Shown here: in pieces, positions 1 to 8,896 of the stretch
Numbering within the stretch: the first letter of the stretch is position 1
How the letters are laid out: the number at the start of each line of letters is the position of its first letter
Source of the DNA: Lutibacter sp.
GTDB taxonomy: Bacteria; Bacteroidota; Bacteroidia; Flavobacteriales; Flavobacteriaceae
Assembly: GCF_030692605.1 (NCBI RefSeq)
Contig: NZ_JAUYUD010000105.1
Coordinates: 19,578 to 83,577, forward strand
Direction of reading: 5' to 3'
Length of the DNA stretch: 64,000 nt
Translations under genes and position numbers: made by a program
Notes under the pieces: generated by a model
Database searches by the model: none
What the model was told of the DNA's origin: nothing
The model's input: only the letters and a program-made list of their open reading frames with translations

Positions 1-552
1 AATATTATTGAGGCTGCTCGTCTGGCTCCAACCTCAAGTGGTTTGCAACCTTTTGAAATAATTGTGGTAAAAAACCAAGCAACTAAAGAAGCTATTAGAC
101 CTGTGGCTTGGAATCAATCTATGATTACAGATTGTTCTCATTTATTGGTATTTGCCGCTTGGGATACTTATACTGAAGACAGAATTAATAAAATGTTTGA
201 TTTAACAAATGAGGTTCGCGGTTTTAAAAACGAAGGTTGGGAAAATTACCGTCAAATTTTACTGAGCAATTATCCACAAAAAAATGCTGAAGAAAACTTT
301 AATCACGCTGCAAGACAAGCCTATATTGCGTTTAGTGCTGCTATAATTGCTGCAGCTTATGAAGGTGTTGATACAACACCAATTGAAGGATTTGATCCAG
401 CTGCAGTTGATAAAATTTTAGGTTTACGTGAAAAAGGGTTGAGAAGTTGTGTCCTGCTTCCAATTGGGTACAGAGATACTGAAATAGACTGGTTAGTTAA
501 CCTTAAAAAGGTAAGAAAATCTACAGAAGATTTAGTAACAGTTGTTGAATAA
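1..552 (+). CDS. Nitroreductase family NAD(P)H oxidoreductase (5' end missing)
   Basis: The frame is already open at base 1, so the gene begins upstream and only about 183 codons are seen. The first visible residues, ARLAPTSSGLQPFEI, are the FMN-binding N-terminal motif of nitroreductases (S-S-x-x-x-QP), so only a few dozen residues should be missing. A TTG at 43 is internal and not the start. The C-terminal LPIGYRDTEIDW is typical of NfsB-like proteins, which are FMN enzymes reducing nitro or quinone substrates with NAD(P)H. The stop is 13 bases before the ATG of the alcohol dehydrogenase, so the two are probably co-transcribed. The substrate cannot be told from sequence. Confidence 0.9.
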   Translation, partial: NIIEAARLAPTSSGLQPFEIIVVKNQATKEAIRPVAWNQSMITDCSHLLVFAAWDTYTEDRINKMFDLTNEVRGFKNEGWENYRQILLSNYPQKNAEENFNHAARQAYIAFSAAIIAAAYEGVDTTPIEGFDPAAVDKILGLREKGLRSCVLLPIGYRDTEIDWLVNLKKVRKSTEDLVTVVE

Positions 553-565
553 AAATTTAAACCAT

Positions 566-1726
566 ATGAATAATTTTCAATTTAAAAATCCGACTAAAAT
601 TCTTTTCAGAAAAGGTCAAATTGAAAATCTTTCAAAAGAAATTCCTGAAAACGCAAAAGTTTTACTACTTTATGGTGGAGGAAGCATCAAATCTAATGGA
701 ATTTACAATCAAATTAAAAAAGCAATTTCATCTTTTGATATTGTCGAATTTGGTGGCATTCCTGCCAATCCTGAATATGCTGTTTTAATAGACGCTTTAA
801 AAATAATAAAAGATAAAAACATTACTTTTTTGTTAGCTGTTGGTGGTGGTTCTGTAATTGATGGAACTAAATTTTTAGCGGCGGCAGCTTTATTCGATGG
901 AAATTCTCCTTGGGATATTTTATCAAAAAACATAAGAACACAAAAAGGTATGCCTTTTGGAACTGTACTTACGTTACCAGCAACAGGTTCAGAAATGAAC
1001 TCTGGAGCTGCAATTACACGCAGAGAAACCAAAGAAAAATTAGTTATGGGCGGTCCGGGATTGTTTCCTGTGTTTTCTATATTAGATCCAGAAGTTGTAA
1101 AATCGATTCCTCAACATCAAATTTCAAATGGATTAGCAGATGCCTTTACTCATGTTTTAGAACAATACATGACCTATTCAGTAGATGCAAAATTACAAGA
1201 TAGATTAGCTGAAAGCGTAATGCAAACATTAGTTGAAGTTGCCCCTGCAATTTTAAAAGATACGTCTGATTACAAAGCTTCATCAAACTTTATGTGGAGT
1301 TGTACCTTGGCTTTAAACGGATTAATTCAACAAGGTGTTCCTTCAGATTGGGCAATTCACATGATGGGGCACGAATTAACAGCCTTGTTTAGAATAGACC
1401 ATGCTAGAACTTTGGTAATTATTGCCGGAAGTCATTACACCTATAACCTTGCAACTAAAAAAGAAAAGTTGGCACAATATGCCACAAGGGTTTGGAATGT
1501 TTCCGAAGGTTCTGTTGAAGAAAAAGCATTGATTGGCATCAAAAAAACAACTGAGTTTTTTCAATCTTTAGGTATTAAAACCAGGTTATCAGAATATACA
1601 GATGATTACAAAGGCACAGCTCAAATAATTTCAAAACGATTTACTGAAAGAGGCTGGTTAGGTTTAGGGGAACATGGAAAAGTTACACCAAGCGATGTTG
1701 AAAAAATTGTTGAAATGAGTTATTAA
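566..1726 (+). CDS. Iron-containing alcohol dehydrogenase, YqhD/BdhA-like
   Basis: Predicted 386 residues, matching the usual length of YqhD-type NADP-dependent aldehyde reductases. The frame is open from a TTG at 542, but that overlaps the previous gene; ATG at 566 gives the normal N-terminus (MNNFQFKNPTKILF). The nucleotide-binding GGGS is at about residues 37-40 and 93-96. Metal ligands are visible as D192, H196, H265 and H279, with the same spacing as D194/H198/H267/H281 of E. coli YqhD. It probably reduces short or medium aldehydes. Together with the nitroreductase upstream it looks like a reductive detoxification pair, which is inference. A strong hairpin terminator follows. Confidence 0.93.
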   Translation: MNNFQFKNPTKILFRKGQIENLSKEIPENAKVLLLYGGGSIKSNGIYNQIKKAISSFDIVEFGGIPANPEYAVLIDALKIIKDKNITFLLAVGGGSVIDGTKFLAAAALFDGNSPWDILSKNIRTQKGMPFGTVLTLPATGSEMNSGAAITRRETKEKLVMGGPGLFPVFSILDPEVVKSIPQHQISNGLADAFTHVLEQYMTYSVDAKLQDRLAESVMQTLVEVAPAILKDTSDYKASSNFMWSCTLALNGLIQQGVPSDWAIHMMGHELTALFRIDHARTLVIIAGSHYTYNLATKKEKLAQYATRVWNVSEGSVEEKALIGIKKTTEFFQSLGIKTRLSEYTDDYKGTAQIISKRFTERGWLGLGEHGKVTPSDVEKIVEMSY

Positions 1727-1743
1727 AAAATAAGCCAACTTCA

Positions 1744-1790
1744 AAAAAAGAGGACAAAATTCAACTTAGCGAATTTTGTCCTCTTTTTTT
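1744..1790 (+). terminator. Rho-independent terminator after the alcohol dehydrogenase
   Basis: Perfect 19-bp inverted repeat, arms 1744-1762 and 1771-1789, with an 8-base loop. The stem contains AGAGGACAAAATTC and ends in a T-run on the + strand. The matching A-run lets it work in both directions. It closes the nitroreductase/alcohol dehydrogenase operon. Confidence 0.9.
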
Positions 1791-2016
1791 GAATAAAATA
1801 TCAATAATTAGTACTTAAAATAATCCTAATAAAAATCAAATACACATAACCTCTTAATTTCGTGATGTTTATGTTTTGATTTATTCTGTCCTTTTTTGAA
1901 TTATGATTATCATATAGATTTATTAAATAATTAAGTTAAACGAACTTCTGCGTAAAATTCTTCATGTCTTAAAAAAAATAATCTACAGATTTAGTTTAGC
2001 ATAAAATATTTAAAAT

Positions 2017-2181
2017 ATGGAATTCATCGATAAAAATTACAAGGATTTAATTGCATTTACAATCATAATCATTTGTTTAATAGCGTTAATTTTTAAGAAT
2101 AAACAATCAACTGGCTTATCACAAACCCTAACTTATATAATTACAAGTTGTTTAGGTTTTTTATTTAGGGGTAGCTTATGA
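2017..2181 (+). CDS. Small membrane protein, 54 residues, unknown
   Basis: ATG-started ORF in an otherwise empty spacer. The protein begins MEFIDKNYKDL, has one strongly hydrophobic segment at about residues 11-26 (LIAFTIIIICLIALIF), a polar KNKQSTG linker and a second, weaker hydrophobic stretch at about 38-50. This looks like a one- or two-pass membrane microprotein. No family is recognised and no clear promoter element is visible. AT-rich spacers can produce such ORFs by chance, so the call rests only on start codon, length and hydrophobic pattern. Confidence 0.4.
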   Translation: MEFIDKNYKDLIAFTIIIICLIALIFKNKQSTGLSQTLTYIITSCLGFLFRGSL

Positions 2182-2186
2182 ATAAC

Positions 2187-2351
2187 CTACTTCTTCCCTC
2201 CAACAACAATAACAAACTCACCTTTTGGATCTTTTTTTGTAAAGTGTTCTATAAGTTCTGCAACAGAACCTCTAATGGTTTCTTCATATAGTTTGGTGAG
2301 TTTTTGAGAAACTTTTTGTAAAGCTTCTATTCTATTTATCAAACTATTCAT
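2187..2351 (-). pseudogene. Duplicated RsmI C-terminal tail (54-residue ORF)
   Basis: The ORF starts MNSLINRIEALQK and then runs into QKLTKLYEETIRGSVAELIE and on to the end ...EFVIVVGGKK, which is the C-terminus of RsmI. It matches the intact rsmI at 3472-4146: over the last 42 codons I count about 16 mismatches in 126 bases and no gaps, with only about six amino-acid changes in 39. The catalytic methyltransferase domain is absent. It lies downstream of the aldo/keto reductase, so that gene is bracketed by two rsmI 3' ends in direct orientation. It may be a relic of an insertion or duplication, or a maintained microprotein made of the small RsmI C-terminal domain. Confidence 0.75.
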
Positions 2352-2469
2352 ACGTGAAAAATTTATCCATAACCTATTCGAGCTTAAAAAATGTATTATT
2401 TTATGCTTAATTATTTAAAAAAGAAGGTTGAATATTTTTATCCATAAAAAAAATAGAGACATCGGTTAT

Positions 2470-3453
2470 TTACCACAAATGATGCACTTCCTTTTTTATG
2501 TATTTTTTATAAATGGCATTTACTTTTTCCACATCACTTTCTAAAAGAGGGGTTGCGGAAAATGTGTCTAAATTAGACAGCAATTGGGAAACGCTTGAAG
2601 CTCCCGGAATAATGCAACTTACCTCCTCAAAAGCCAAAATCCACTGCAATGCTTTGTGCACCAAGTTTTGATCTTTAAAAATATGTTTCAATTCTTCTAC
2701 CGCTTGTAAACCAAGGTCAAAATCAATTCCCGAAAAAGTTTCTCCTTTGTCAAAAACTTCGCCTTTTCTATTAAAAAATCGGTGGTCTTCTTCAGAAAAA
2801 GTAGAATTTTTACCAAATTTACCCGTTAACAAGCCACTTGCTAGGGGTACACGTGCAATAATACCCACATCTTTGGCTTTTGCTTCCCTAAAAAATAATT
2901 CGCTTGATCGCTGACGAAACATATTAAAAATAATTTGAACCGTACTAACGCCCGGATATTCAATCGCTTTTAAAGCTTCCTCCACATTTGCCACACTTAC
3001 ACCATAGTTTCTAATTTTTCCTTCTTTGGTAAGAACCTCAAATAACTCGAAAATCTCTGGACGATAATATACCTCTGTTGGTGGGCAATGCAACTGAATT
3101 AAATCTATACGCTCTACCCCAAGATTAGATAAACTGTTTTCTACAAATTTTCTTAAAACTGCCGGTTGGTAAGCAGAACTCACATGCGGATCTAAGAATC
3201 TGCCACATTTAGTGGCAATATAAACCTCTTCCTTCCTTGAACGTACTACTTTACCCACGATTTTTTCGCTTAGTCCGTCGCTATATACATCAGCAGTATC
3301 TAAAAAATTAACTCCGTTGTCAATGGCAATATTAATAATTTCTTCTGCATTTTTTTGATTGAATTCACTTCCCCATTTTCCTCCAACCTGCCATGTACCT
3401 AAGCTAATTTCTGAAACTTTGAGCCCTGTTTTTCCTAATATTCTATAATTCAT
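2470..3453 (-). CDS. Aldo/keto reductase
   Basis: 327 residues, normal for the family. The catalytic tetrad is visible: D52 and Y57 in LDTADVYSDG, K82 in YIATKCG and H122 in IQLHCP. A TIM-barrel NADPH-dependent oxidoreductase acting on carbonyl compounds is expected; the YghZ/IolS-like pattern (MNYRILGKTGLKVSEISLGTW) does not give the substrate. The start ATG lies 18 bases beyond the rsmI stop, so it is probably read through from rsmI. The gene sits between the rsmI 3' end and a second copy of that 3' end, suggesting arrival or mobilisation as a cassette. Confidence 0.93.
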   Translation of the reverse strand: MNYRILGKTGLKVSEISLGTWQVGGKWGSEFNQKNAEEIINIAIDNGVNFLDTADVYSDGLSEKIVGKVVRSRKEEVYIATKCGRFLDPHVSSAYQPAVLRKFVENSLSNLGVERIDLIQLHCPPTEVYYRPEIFELFEVLTKEGKIRNYGVSVANVEEALKAIEYPGVSTVQIIFNMFRQRSSELFFREAKAKDVGIIARVPLASGLLTGKFGKNSTFSEEDHRFFNRKGEVFDKGETFSGIDFDLGLQAVEELKHIFKDQNLVHKALQWILAFEEVSCIIPGASSVSQLLSNLDTFSATPLLESDVEKVNAIYKKYIKKEVHHLW

Positions 3454-3471
3454 CTTTAAAAAATTTAATTA

Positions 3472-4146
3472 TTATTTCTTTCCTCCAACTACAACTACAA
3501 ATTCACCTTTTGGATCTTTTTTTGTAAAGTACTCTATAAGTTCTGCAACAGTTCCTCTAACCGTTTCTTCATATAGTTTGGTGAGTTCTCGTGAAACTGA
3601 AATGGGTCTGTCTTCTCCAAAATATTCACCAAAATTGGTAAGTGTTTTTAGCAATTTATGTGGAGATTCATAAAAAATCATTGTTCTGGTTTCTTCTGCT
3701 AAATAAGTCAATCTAGTCTGCCTGCCTTTTTTTACTGGTAAAAATCCTTCAAAAACAAATTTATCATTTGGCAATCCGCTATTTACAAGTGCTGGAACAA
3801 ATGCGGTTGCACCTGGTAAACATTCAATTTCAACATCATTTTCTATACAAGCACGTGTTAATAAAAAGCCTGGATCAGAAATTGCAGGTGTCCCTGCATC
3901 AGAAATTAGAGCAATTGAATCTCCATTTTTAATTCGTTGAACAATATTAGCAACCGTTTTATGCTCATTATGCATATGATGGCTGTACATATGAGTTGAA
4001 ATTTCAAAATGCTTTAATAATTTACCACTTGTACGCGTGTCTTCAGCTAAAATTAAATCAACTTCTTTTAAAACTCGAACAGCTCTAAAAGTCATATCTT
4101 CTAAATTTCCGATGGGCGTTGGTACTAAATATAGTTTTGAATCCAA
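3472..4146 (-). CDS. rsmI: 16S rRNA (cytidine-1402-2'-O)-methyltransferase
   Basis: RsmI 2'-O-methylates C1402 in the 16S rRNA decoding centre using SAM. Family motifs are clear: LVPTPIGNLEDMTFRA at the N-terminus, LAEDTRTSGKLLKHF, LISDAGTPAISDPG and the small C-terminal domain ending in VVVVGGKK. The open frame runs to an ATG at 4239, but the extra 31 codons are built from AAAGTT-type spacer repeats and look nothing like RsmI. I prefer TTG at 4146 (residues DSKLYLVPTPIG follow), giving 224 residues, the usual length. The aldo/keto reductase follows at 18 bases, and a diverged copy of the last 42 codons occurs at 2187-2351. Confidence 0.93.
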   Translation of the reverse strand: MDSKLYLVPTPIGNLEDMTFRAVRVLKEVDLILAEDTRTSGKLLKHFEISTHMYSHHMHNEHKTVANIVQRIKNGDSIALISDAGTPAISDPGFLLTRACIENDVEIECLPGATAFVPALVNSGLPNDKFVFEGFLPVKKGRQTRLTYLAEETRTMIFYESPHKLLKTLTNFGEYFGEDRPISVSRELTKLYEETVRGTVAELIEYFTKKDPKGEFVVVVGGKK

Positions 4147-4147
4147 A

Positions 4148-4280
4148 GTTTTAAGTTTTAAGTTCAAAGTTACAAAGATTTTGATAAGATTTAATGTTTT
4201 GATTTTTAACAATAAGCGAGTTTGTTTAAATGAAGCCATTTAACTTTTGACTTTAAACCTTTTTAACTTTATAACTCTAA
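4148..4280. repeat. AAAGTT/AACTTT simple-repeat spacer around the rsmI start
   Basis: Short imperfect repetitions such as AAGTTTTAAGTTTTAAGTTC (about 4149-4168) and, on the other side, GACTTTAAACCTTTTTAACTTT (about 4250-4270) flank the open N-terminal extension of rsmI. Similar stretches recur at 18128-18160, 35240-35275 and 58496-58530. They look like non-coding low-complexity spacer DNA, which supports the internal TTG start for rsmI. Confidence 0.5.
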
Positions 4281-4297
4281 TTTTGCGTTAAGGATTA

Positions 4298-4376
4298 AGG
4301 CTTTTGTTTGAGCTCCTTTTTGCTATTTTCAGCAAAAAAAGCGAGAGCCGAAAGCCTGACATTTGCATTTTCAAAT
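4298..4376. repeat. Long imperfect inverted repeat upstream of aspS
   Basis: The arms AGGCTT (about 4298) and AAGCCT (about 4351) close an extended fold. Within it, GAGCTC faces GCGAGAGC, and an inner hairpin TTTTTGCT-ATTTTC-AGCAAAAA sits near 4317-4338. A second small hairpin, ATTTG/CAAAT, follows at 4361-4376. It ends about 50 bases before the predicted aspS -7 element, so it is probably upstream of the transcript: a palindromic intergenic repeat or a terminator/attenuator-like structure rather than part of the aspS leader. Confidence 0.45.
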
Positions 4377-4426
4377 GGAGCGCCCAAAAAAAGAAGGATA
4401 ACTTATAAAACTAGCTGCTAATTCAT

Positions 4427-4434
4427 TAAATTTG
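4427..4434 (+). promoter_or_regulatory. Predicted -7 element for aspS
   Basis: TAAATTTG fits the Bacteroidota TAnnTTTG element, 23 bases before the aspS ATG. No convincing -33 TTTG is visible. Confidence 0.5.
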
Positions 4435-4457
4435 CACATTCTTATAAAAAAACAACC

Positions 4458-6206
4458 ATGTATAGAACACATTCAAACGGAGAATTAAGATTAGAAAATG
4501 TAGGTCAGGAAGTTACTTTGGCGGGTTGGGTGCAAAAAACACGCGATAAGGGTTTTATGATTTGGGTAGATTTGCGTGACCGATATGGGATTACACAACT
4601 TATTTTTGATGCAGACAGAACTTCAAAAGAAATGGTTGAAGAGGCTAAAACATTAGGTCGTGAATTTGTGATTCAGATAAAAGGTGAGGTTATAGAACGT
4701 GTTTCAAAAAACAAGAATATCCCAACTGGTGAAGTTGAAATTTTAGTAAAAGAATTGACTGTTTTAAATAAATCATTAGTTCCGCCTTTTACAATTGAAG
4801 ATGATACTGATGGTGGTGACGAATTACGAATGAAATATCGCTATTTAGATATTCGAAGAAATCCTGTTAGGGAGAATTTAATCTTCCGTCATAAAGTAGC
4901 AATGGAAACTCGTAAATACCTTTCTAATGAAGGTTTTATTGAAGTTGAAACACCCGTTTTAATTAAATCTACTCCTGAAGGAGCTCGTGATTTTGTGGTT
5001 CCAAGCAGAATGAATGCTGGTCAGTTTTATGCTTTACCACAATCGCCTCAAACTTTTAAGCAATTGTTAATGGTTGGTGGATTAGACAAGTATTTTCAAA
5101 TTGTAAAATGCTTTAGAGATGAAGATTTACGTGCCGACAGACAACCAGAATTTACACAAATTGATTGTGAAATGGCATTTGTAGAACAAGAAGATGTTTT
5201 AAATGCATTTGAAGGCTTGACCCGTCATTTATTAAAAGAAATTAACGGTGTTGAGGTTACAAAATTCCCGCGGATGACCTATGATGAAGCGCTAAAAAAA
5301 TACGGAAATGACAAACCAGATATTCGCTTTGGAATGGAGTTTGGAGAATTAAATGATGTTGCTAAACATAAAGATTTTAGCGTTTTTAACAATGCTGAAT
5401 TAGTTGTTGGAATTGCAGTTCCGGGTGGAAATATTTATACAAGAAAAGAAATTGATAACTTAATAGAATGGATTAAAAGACCACAAGTTGGTGCTGTTGG
5501 AATGGTGTATGTCCGTTGTAATGAAGATGGAACTTACAAATCATCTGTCGATAAATTTTATACAGAAGAAGATTTGGCTAAATGGGCTGAAATTACAGGA
5601 GCTAAAGCTGGCGATTTAATTTGTGTTTTATCTGGGAATACCGATAAAGTACGTACGCAATTAAGTATTTTACGTATGGAACTTGCAAATCGATTAGGCT
5701 TACGAAAACCAAATGAATTTGCGCCTTTATGGGTGGTAGATTTTCCATTATTAGAATGGGATGAAGATTCAAAACGTTTTCATGCAATGCATCATCCGTT
5801 TACTTCTCCAAAACCTGAAGATATGGCCTTATTAAATACCGATCCTGCTAAAGTTAGAGCAAATGCGTATGATATGGTTTTAAATGGAAATGAAATTGGT
5901 GGTGGTTCTATTCGTATTCACGATAAAAAAACACAAGCTTTAATGTTCGATCATTTAGGTTTTACGCCTGAACAAGCAAAAGATCAGTTTGGATTTTTAA
6001 TGAATGCTTTTGAATTTGGAGCACCTCCACATGGTGGATTAGCTTTTGGATTGGACAGGTTAGTAGCTATTTTAGGAGGACAAGAAACCATTCGTGATTT
6101 TATTGCGTTCCCAAAAAATAACAGTGGTAGAGATGTTATGATTGATGCTCCTTCAAAAATTGATGATGCGCAATTAAAAGAACTATGCTTAAAAATTGAT
6201 TTATAA
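4458..6206 (+). CDS. aspS: Aspartyl-tRNA synthetase
   Basis: 582 residues, close to the 590 of E. coli AspS. It charges tRNA-Asp with aspartate. Domain order is the expected one: N-terminal OB anticodon-binding domain (about 1-105, [20 protein letters not shown]), class II catalytic domain with motif 2 ([18 protein letters not shown]), the bacterial GAD insertion in the middle and motif 3 near the end ([13 protein letters not shown]). [11 protein letters not shown] is the usual aspartate-specificity loop. It begins [11 protein letters not shown], typical of the bacterial enzyme. It is probably monocistronic, with a TAnnTTTG element 23 bases upstream. Confidence 0.98.
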   Translation: MYRTHSNGELRLENVGQEVTLAGWVQKTRDKGFMIWVDLRDRYGITQLIFDADRTSKEMVEEAKTLGREFVIQIKGEVIERVSKNKNIPTGEVEILVKELTVLNKSLVPPFTIEDDTDGGDELRMKYRYLDIRRNPVRENLIFRHKVAMETRKYLSNEGFIEVETPVLIKSTPEGARDFVVPSRMNAGQFYALPQSPQTFKQLLMVGGLDKYFQIVKCFRDEDLRADRQPEFTQIDCEMAFVEQEDVLNAFEGLTRHLLKEINGVEVTKFPRMTYDEALKKYGNDKPDIRFGMEFGELNDVAKHKDFSVFNNAELVVGIAVPGGNIYTRKEIDNLIEWIKRPQVGAVGMVYVRCNEDGTYKSSVDKFYTEEDLAKWAEITGAKAGDLICVLSGNTDKVRTQLSILRMELANRLGLRKPNEFAPLWVVDFPLLEWDEDSKRFHAMHHPFTSPKPEDMALLNTDPAKVRANAYDMVLNGNEIGGGSIRIHDKKTQALMFDHLGFTPEQAKDQFGFLMNAFEFGAPPHGGLAFGLDRLVAILGGQETIRDFIAFPKNNSGRDVMIDAPSKIDDAQLKELCLKIDL

Positions 6207-6384
6207 AAAACATTAAATAAAAATTGGTATTCAATAAAGGCTCTCAATCATTCCTATTCTAAAATTATTTTGATGAGTGTCTTTTTAGGTGTTAAATTTT
6301 TAATTCTATATGCATTTAAAACGTAATTTTCACTTTTAAAAATAAAGATTTAAAATTTCTATAAAAAATTAAAATCCAAATAAA

Positions 6385-8154
6385 TTGAAAAGGGATTTCA
6401 AAGATTTTTTTAATATTAAGTTACTTTATAAACTGGCCTTTTTATTAAGTCTATCTGGTCTATTTATTTTAATTTTCGATTTTGGTTTTGACCAACCAAC
6501 AACTATACAAAATAAAATAAATGGCTTTTTTTTAACCGTTTTATGTATTGGGATATTTACAACCGTGTTACGATATCTTACACAGGGGAAAAATATAGAA
6601 GCAAAAGTGATTCTTTTTGACTCTTTAAGTATCATAATTACCCTTTTAGTTATTTATTTTCACTTCTTTTCAGAAGAAGCCTACCGCCAAGTAACATTTT
6701 TATATAGCGATAATTGGATAAAAATTACCATTCTTCTAACTTTTATAAGAGAATTTTCAGAACAAAAAATTAATTATAAAAGAACATTGTTGAACCCAGC
6801 CCAACTTTTTATAATTAGTTTTCTTGGAATTATTTTTCTTGGAACATTATTACTAATGTTACCTAATGCAACTTTTAAGGGAATTTCTTTTTTAGACGCT
6901 TTATTCACTTCAACCAGTGCAGTATGTGTAACAGGCCTTATTGTGGTAGACACTGGCACCTATTTCACACAATTTGGACAAACCATTATCTTAGTTTTAA
7001 TTCAAGCTGGTGGTATTGGGATACTTACTTTTGCAAGTTATTTTAGTTACTTTTTTAAAGGTGTCTCTTCCTATGAAAATCAATTGGTTTTAAGTGATTT
7101 AACAAATTCTGAAAAAATTGGTGAAGTTTTTAGTATTTTAAAAAAAATACTTATAATTACTTTTTCCATTGAAATACTAGGCGCATTTTTTATTTATTTT
7201 AGCTTAAATAACTCCTTATTACCAACATTTTTTGATCGAAGTTTCTTCGCTATTTTTCATTCAATTTCAGCTTTTTGTAATGCTGGTTTTTCAACGCTAA
7301 CAGCAGGTCTTTATGAAACTGGTTTTAAGTTTAATTATGGGTTGCAATCAATTATCATTTTATTATTAACTATTGGTGGTTTGGGGTTTCCTATAATTGC
7401 AAATTTGATAAAATATTTAAAATACCATGTTGCAAATAAAATTTTAGACTTTAAAAAAAGTAAAATGCTATACAAACCATGGGTATTAAGTTTAAATAGT
7501 AGAATTACTTTAATAACCACATTTTCATTATTAATTTTAGGAACTGTTTTCTTTTATTTAAGTGAATATAACAATACACTTGTTGAGCATCAAGGAATTG
7601 GAAAATTTGTCACTGCTCTTTTTGGGTCTGCTACACCTAGGACAGCTGGGTTTAATACTATTGATATGAATGCCTTAAATATAGCAACTGTTATGATGAC
7701 CATTTTACTTATGTGGATTGGTGCTTCGCCAGCTTCGACAGGAGGAGGAATAAAAACAAGTACTTTTGCAATAGCAATATTTAACTTTATTAGTCTTGCA
7801 AAAGGAAAATCAAGAATTGAAATCTATCGTAGAGAAATTTCTGATATCTCTGTAAGACGAGCTTTCGCAACTATTATGTTATCGTTAATTGTGATAGGAT
7901 TTGGAATTATTGCAATTTTAGTATTTGATCCAGATAAAGAATTATTAGGTATTGCATTTGAGTGTTTTTCAGCATATAGTACTGTTGGGTTAAGTTTAGG
8001 GATTACTGCGAGTCTAAGTGCGCCTAGCAAATTGATAATTATTCTAATCATGTTTATTGGTAGGGTAAGTATGTTATCAATTCTAATAGCTATATTTAAA
8101 AAAGTAAAGCATAAAAATTACAAATATCCAACGGAAGAGATAACCATAAATTAA
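6385..8154 (+). CDS. trkH: TrkH/KtrB-type potassium uptake channel subunit
   Basis: 589-residue membrane protein with four pore-loop repeats. The filter regions are visible as TSAVCVTGL, ISAFCNAGFST, ATPRTAGFNT and SAYSTVGLSL, each carrying the conserved glycine of the K+ filter. A hydrophobic N-terminal extension of about 130 residues precedes the core, as in other Bacteroidota TrkH proteins. The start must be TTG (6385): there is an in-frame stop shortly upstream and no suitable ATG near the N-terminus. The partner RCK protein follows 16 bases downstream, so the two form a K+ uptake operon. The transported co-ion cannot be decided from sequence. Confidence 0.94.
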   Translation: MKRDFKDFFNIKLLYKLAFLLSLSGLFILIFDFGFDQPTTIQNKINGFFLTVLCIGIFTTVLRYLTQGKNIEAKVILFDSLSIIITLLVIYFHFFSEEAYRQVTFLYSDNWIKITILLTFIREFSEQKINYKRTLLNPAQLFIISFLGIIFLGTLLLMLPNATFKGISFLDALFTSTSAVCVTGLIVVDTGTYFTQFGQTIILVLIQAGGIGILTFASYFSYFFKGVSSYENQLVLSDLTNSEKIGEVFSILKKILIITFSIEILGAFFIYFSLNNSLLPTFFDRSFFAIFHSISAFCNAGFSTLTAGLYETGFKFNYGLQSIIILLLTIGGLGFPIIANLIKYLKYHVANKILDFKKSKMLYKPWVLSLNSRITLITTFSLLILGTVFFYLSEYNNTLVEHQGIGKFVTALFGSATPRTAGFNTIDMNALNIATVMMTILLMWIGASPASTGGGIKTSTFAIAIFNFISLAKGKSRIEIYRREISDISVRRAFATIMLSLIVIGFGIIAILVFDPDKELLGIAFECFSAYSTVGLSLGITASLSAPSKLIIILIMFIGRVSMLSILIAIFKKVKHKNYKYPTEEITIN

Positions 8155-8170
8155 TTTAAACAAACGCATT

Positions 8171-8857
8171 ATGAAATTTTTAATTATAGGCCTCGGAAAT
8201 TTTGGCGCTTCACTTGCTGAAAAATTAACAAATCAAGGTAATGAAGTAATTGGAATAGATTCTAGCATGATTAAAGTTGATGCATTAAGAGAAAAAATTT
8301 CTCATACTATTTGCATGAATGCTACAGATGAGTTTACTGTATCGGGTTTACCATTAAAAGACACAGACGTTGTTATTGTTGCAATTGGTGAAGATCAAGG
8401 TGCAAATGTGATGGCTACAGCTTTATTTAAAAACTTAAAAGTTAAACGACTTATAAGCAGAGCTATTAACCCATTACATGAAATGGTTTTAAAAGCACTT
8501 GGTATTGATGAAATTGTACATCCAGAAGAAGAAACGGCGGAACGATGGTCAAAAAAGCTATGTTTAAAAGGAGTTATAGACTCTTTTGAGTTAAGTGACG
8601 ATTTTAGCTTAGTAGAAGCAAATGTTCCTGTAAGATATGTAGGTAGAAAAATTGAAGAATTAAATTTCAGACAAAAATATGCTCTATTAATTTTAACAAC
8701 CATTAAAAAAACAGAAGTAATTGGTAAACTAGGAACCCATATCACTGAGAAAAAAGTGCAAGGAGTTGCCTCTGGCGAACTTATTTTAGAAAAAGATGAA
8801 ATTATGGTAATTTATGGGGCTAATAAAGACATCCAACGATTTTTAAAAAGTAATTAA
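8171..8857 (+). CDS. trkA: TrkA/KtrA-type RCK regulatory subunit of potassium uptake
   Basis: 228 residues with one RCK_N Rossmann domain (LIIGLGNFGASLAEKL, GxGxxG nucleotide motif at residues 6-11) followed by one RCK_C domain from about residue 140. This single-copy layout is that of KtrA rather than the duplicated E. coli TrkA. It would bind nucleotides (ATP/ADP or NAD(H)) and gate the channel encoded immediately upstream. It acts as a cytoplasmic ring on the membrane subunit. Confidence 0.93.
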   Translation: MKFLIIGLGNFGASLAEKLTNQGNEVIGIDSSMIKVDALREKISHTICMNATDEFTVSGLPLKDTDVVIVAIGEDQGANVMATALFKNLKVKRLISRAINPLHEMVLKALGIDEIVHPEEETAERWSKKLCLKGVIDSFELSDDFSLVEANVPVRYVGRKIEELNFRQKYALLILTTIKKTEVIGKLGTHITEKKVQGVASGELILEKDEIMVIYGANKDIQRFLKSN

Positions 8858-8896
8858 TCATAACTTTTTCATTTACTAAATTAAATAATTAAGACA

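Noticed and set aside
1909..1919. Palindrome-like ATGATTATCAT near 1900 as an operator
   Set aside because: Such 11-base AT-rich palindromes are expected by chance here, and no regulator gene or second copy is nearby.
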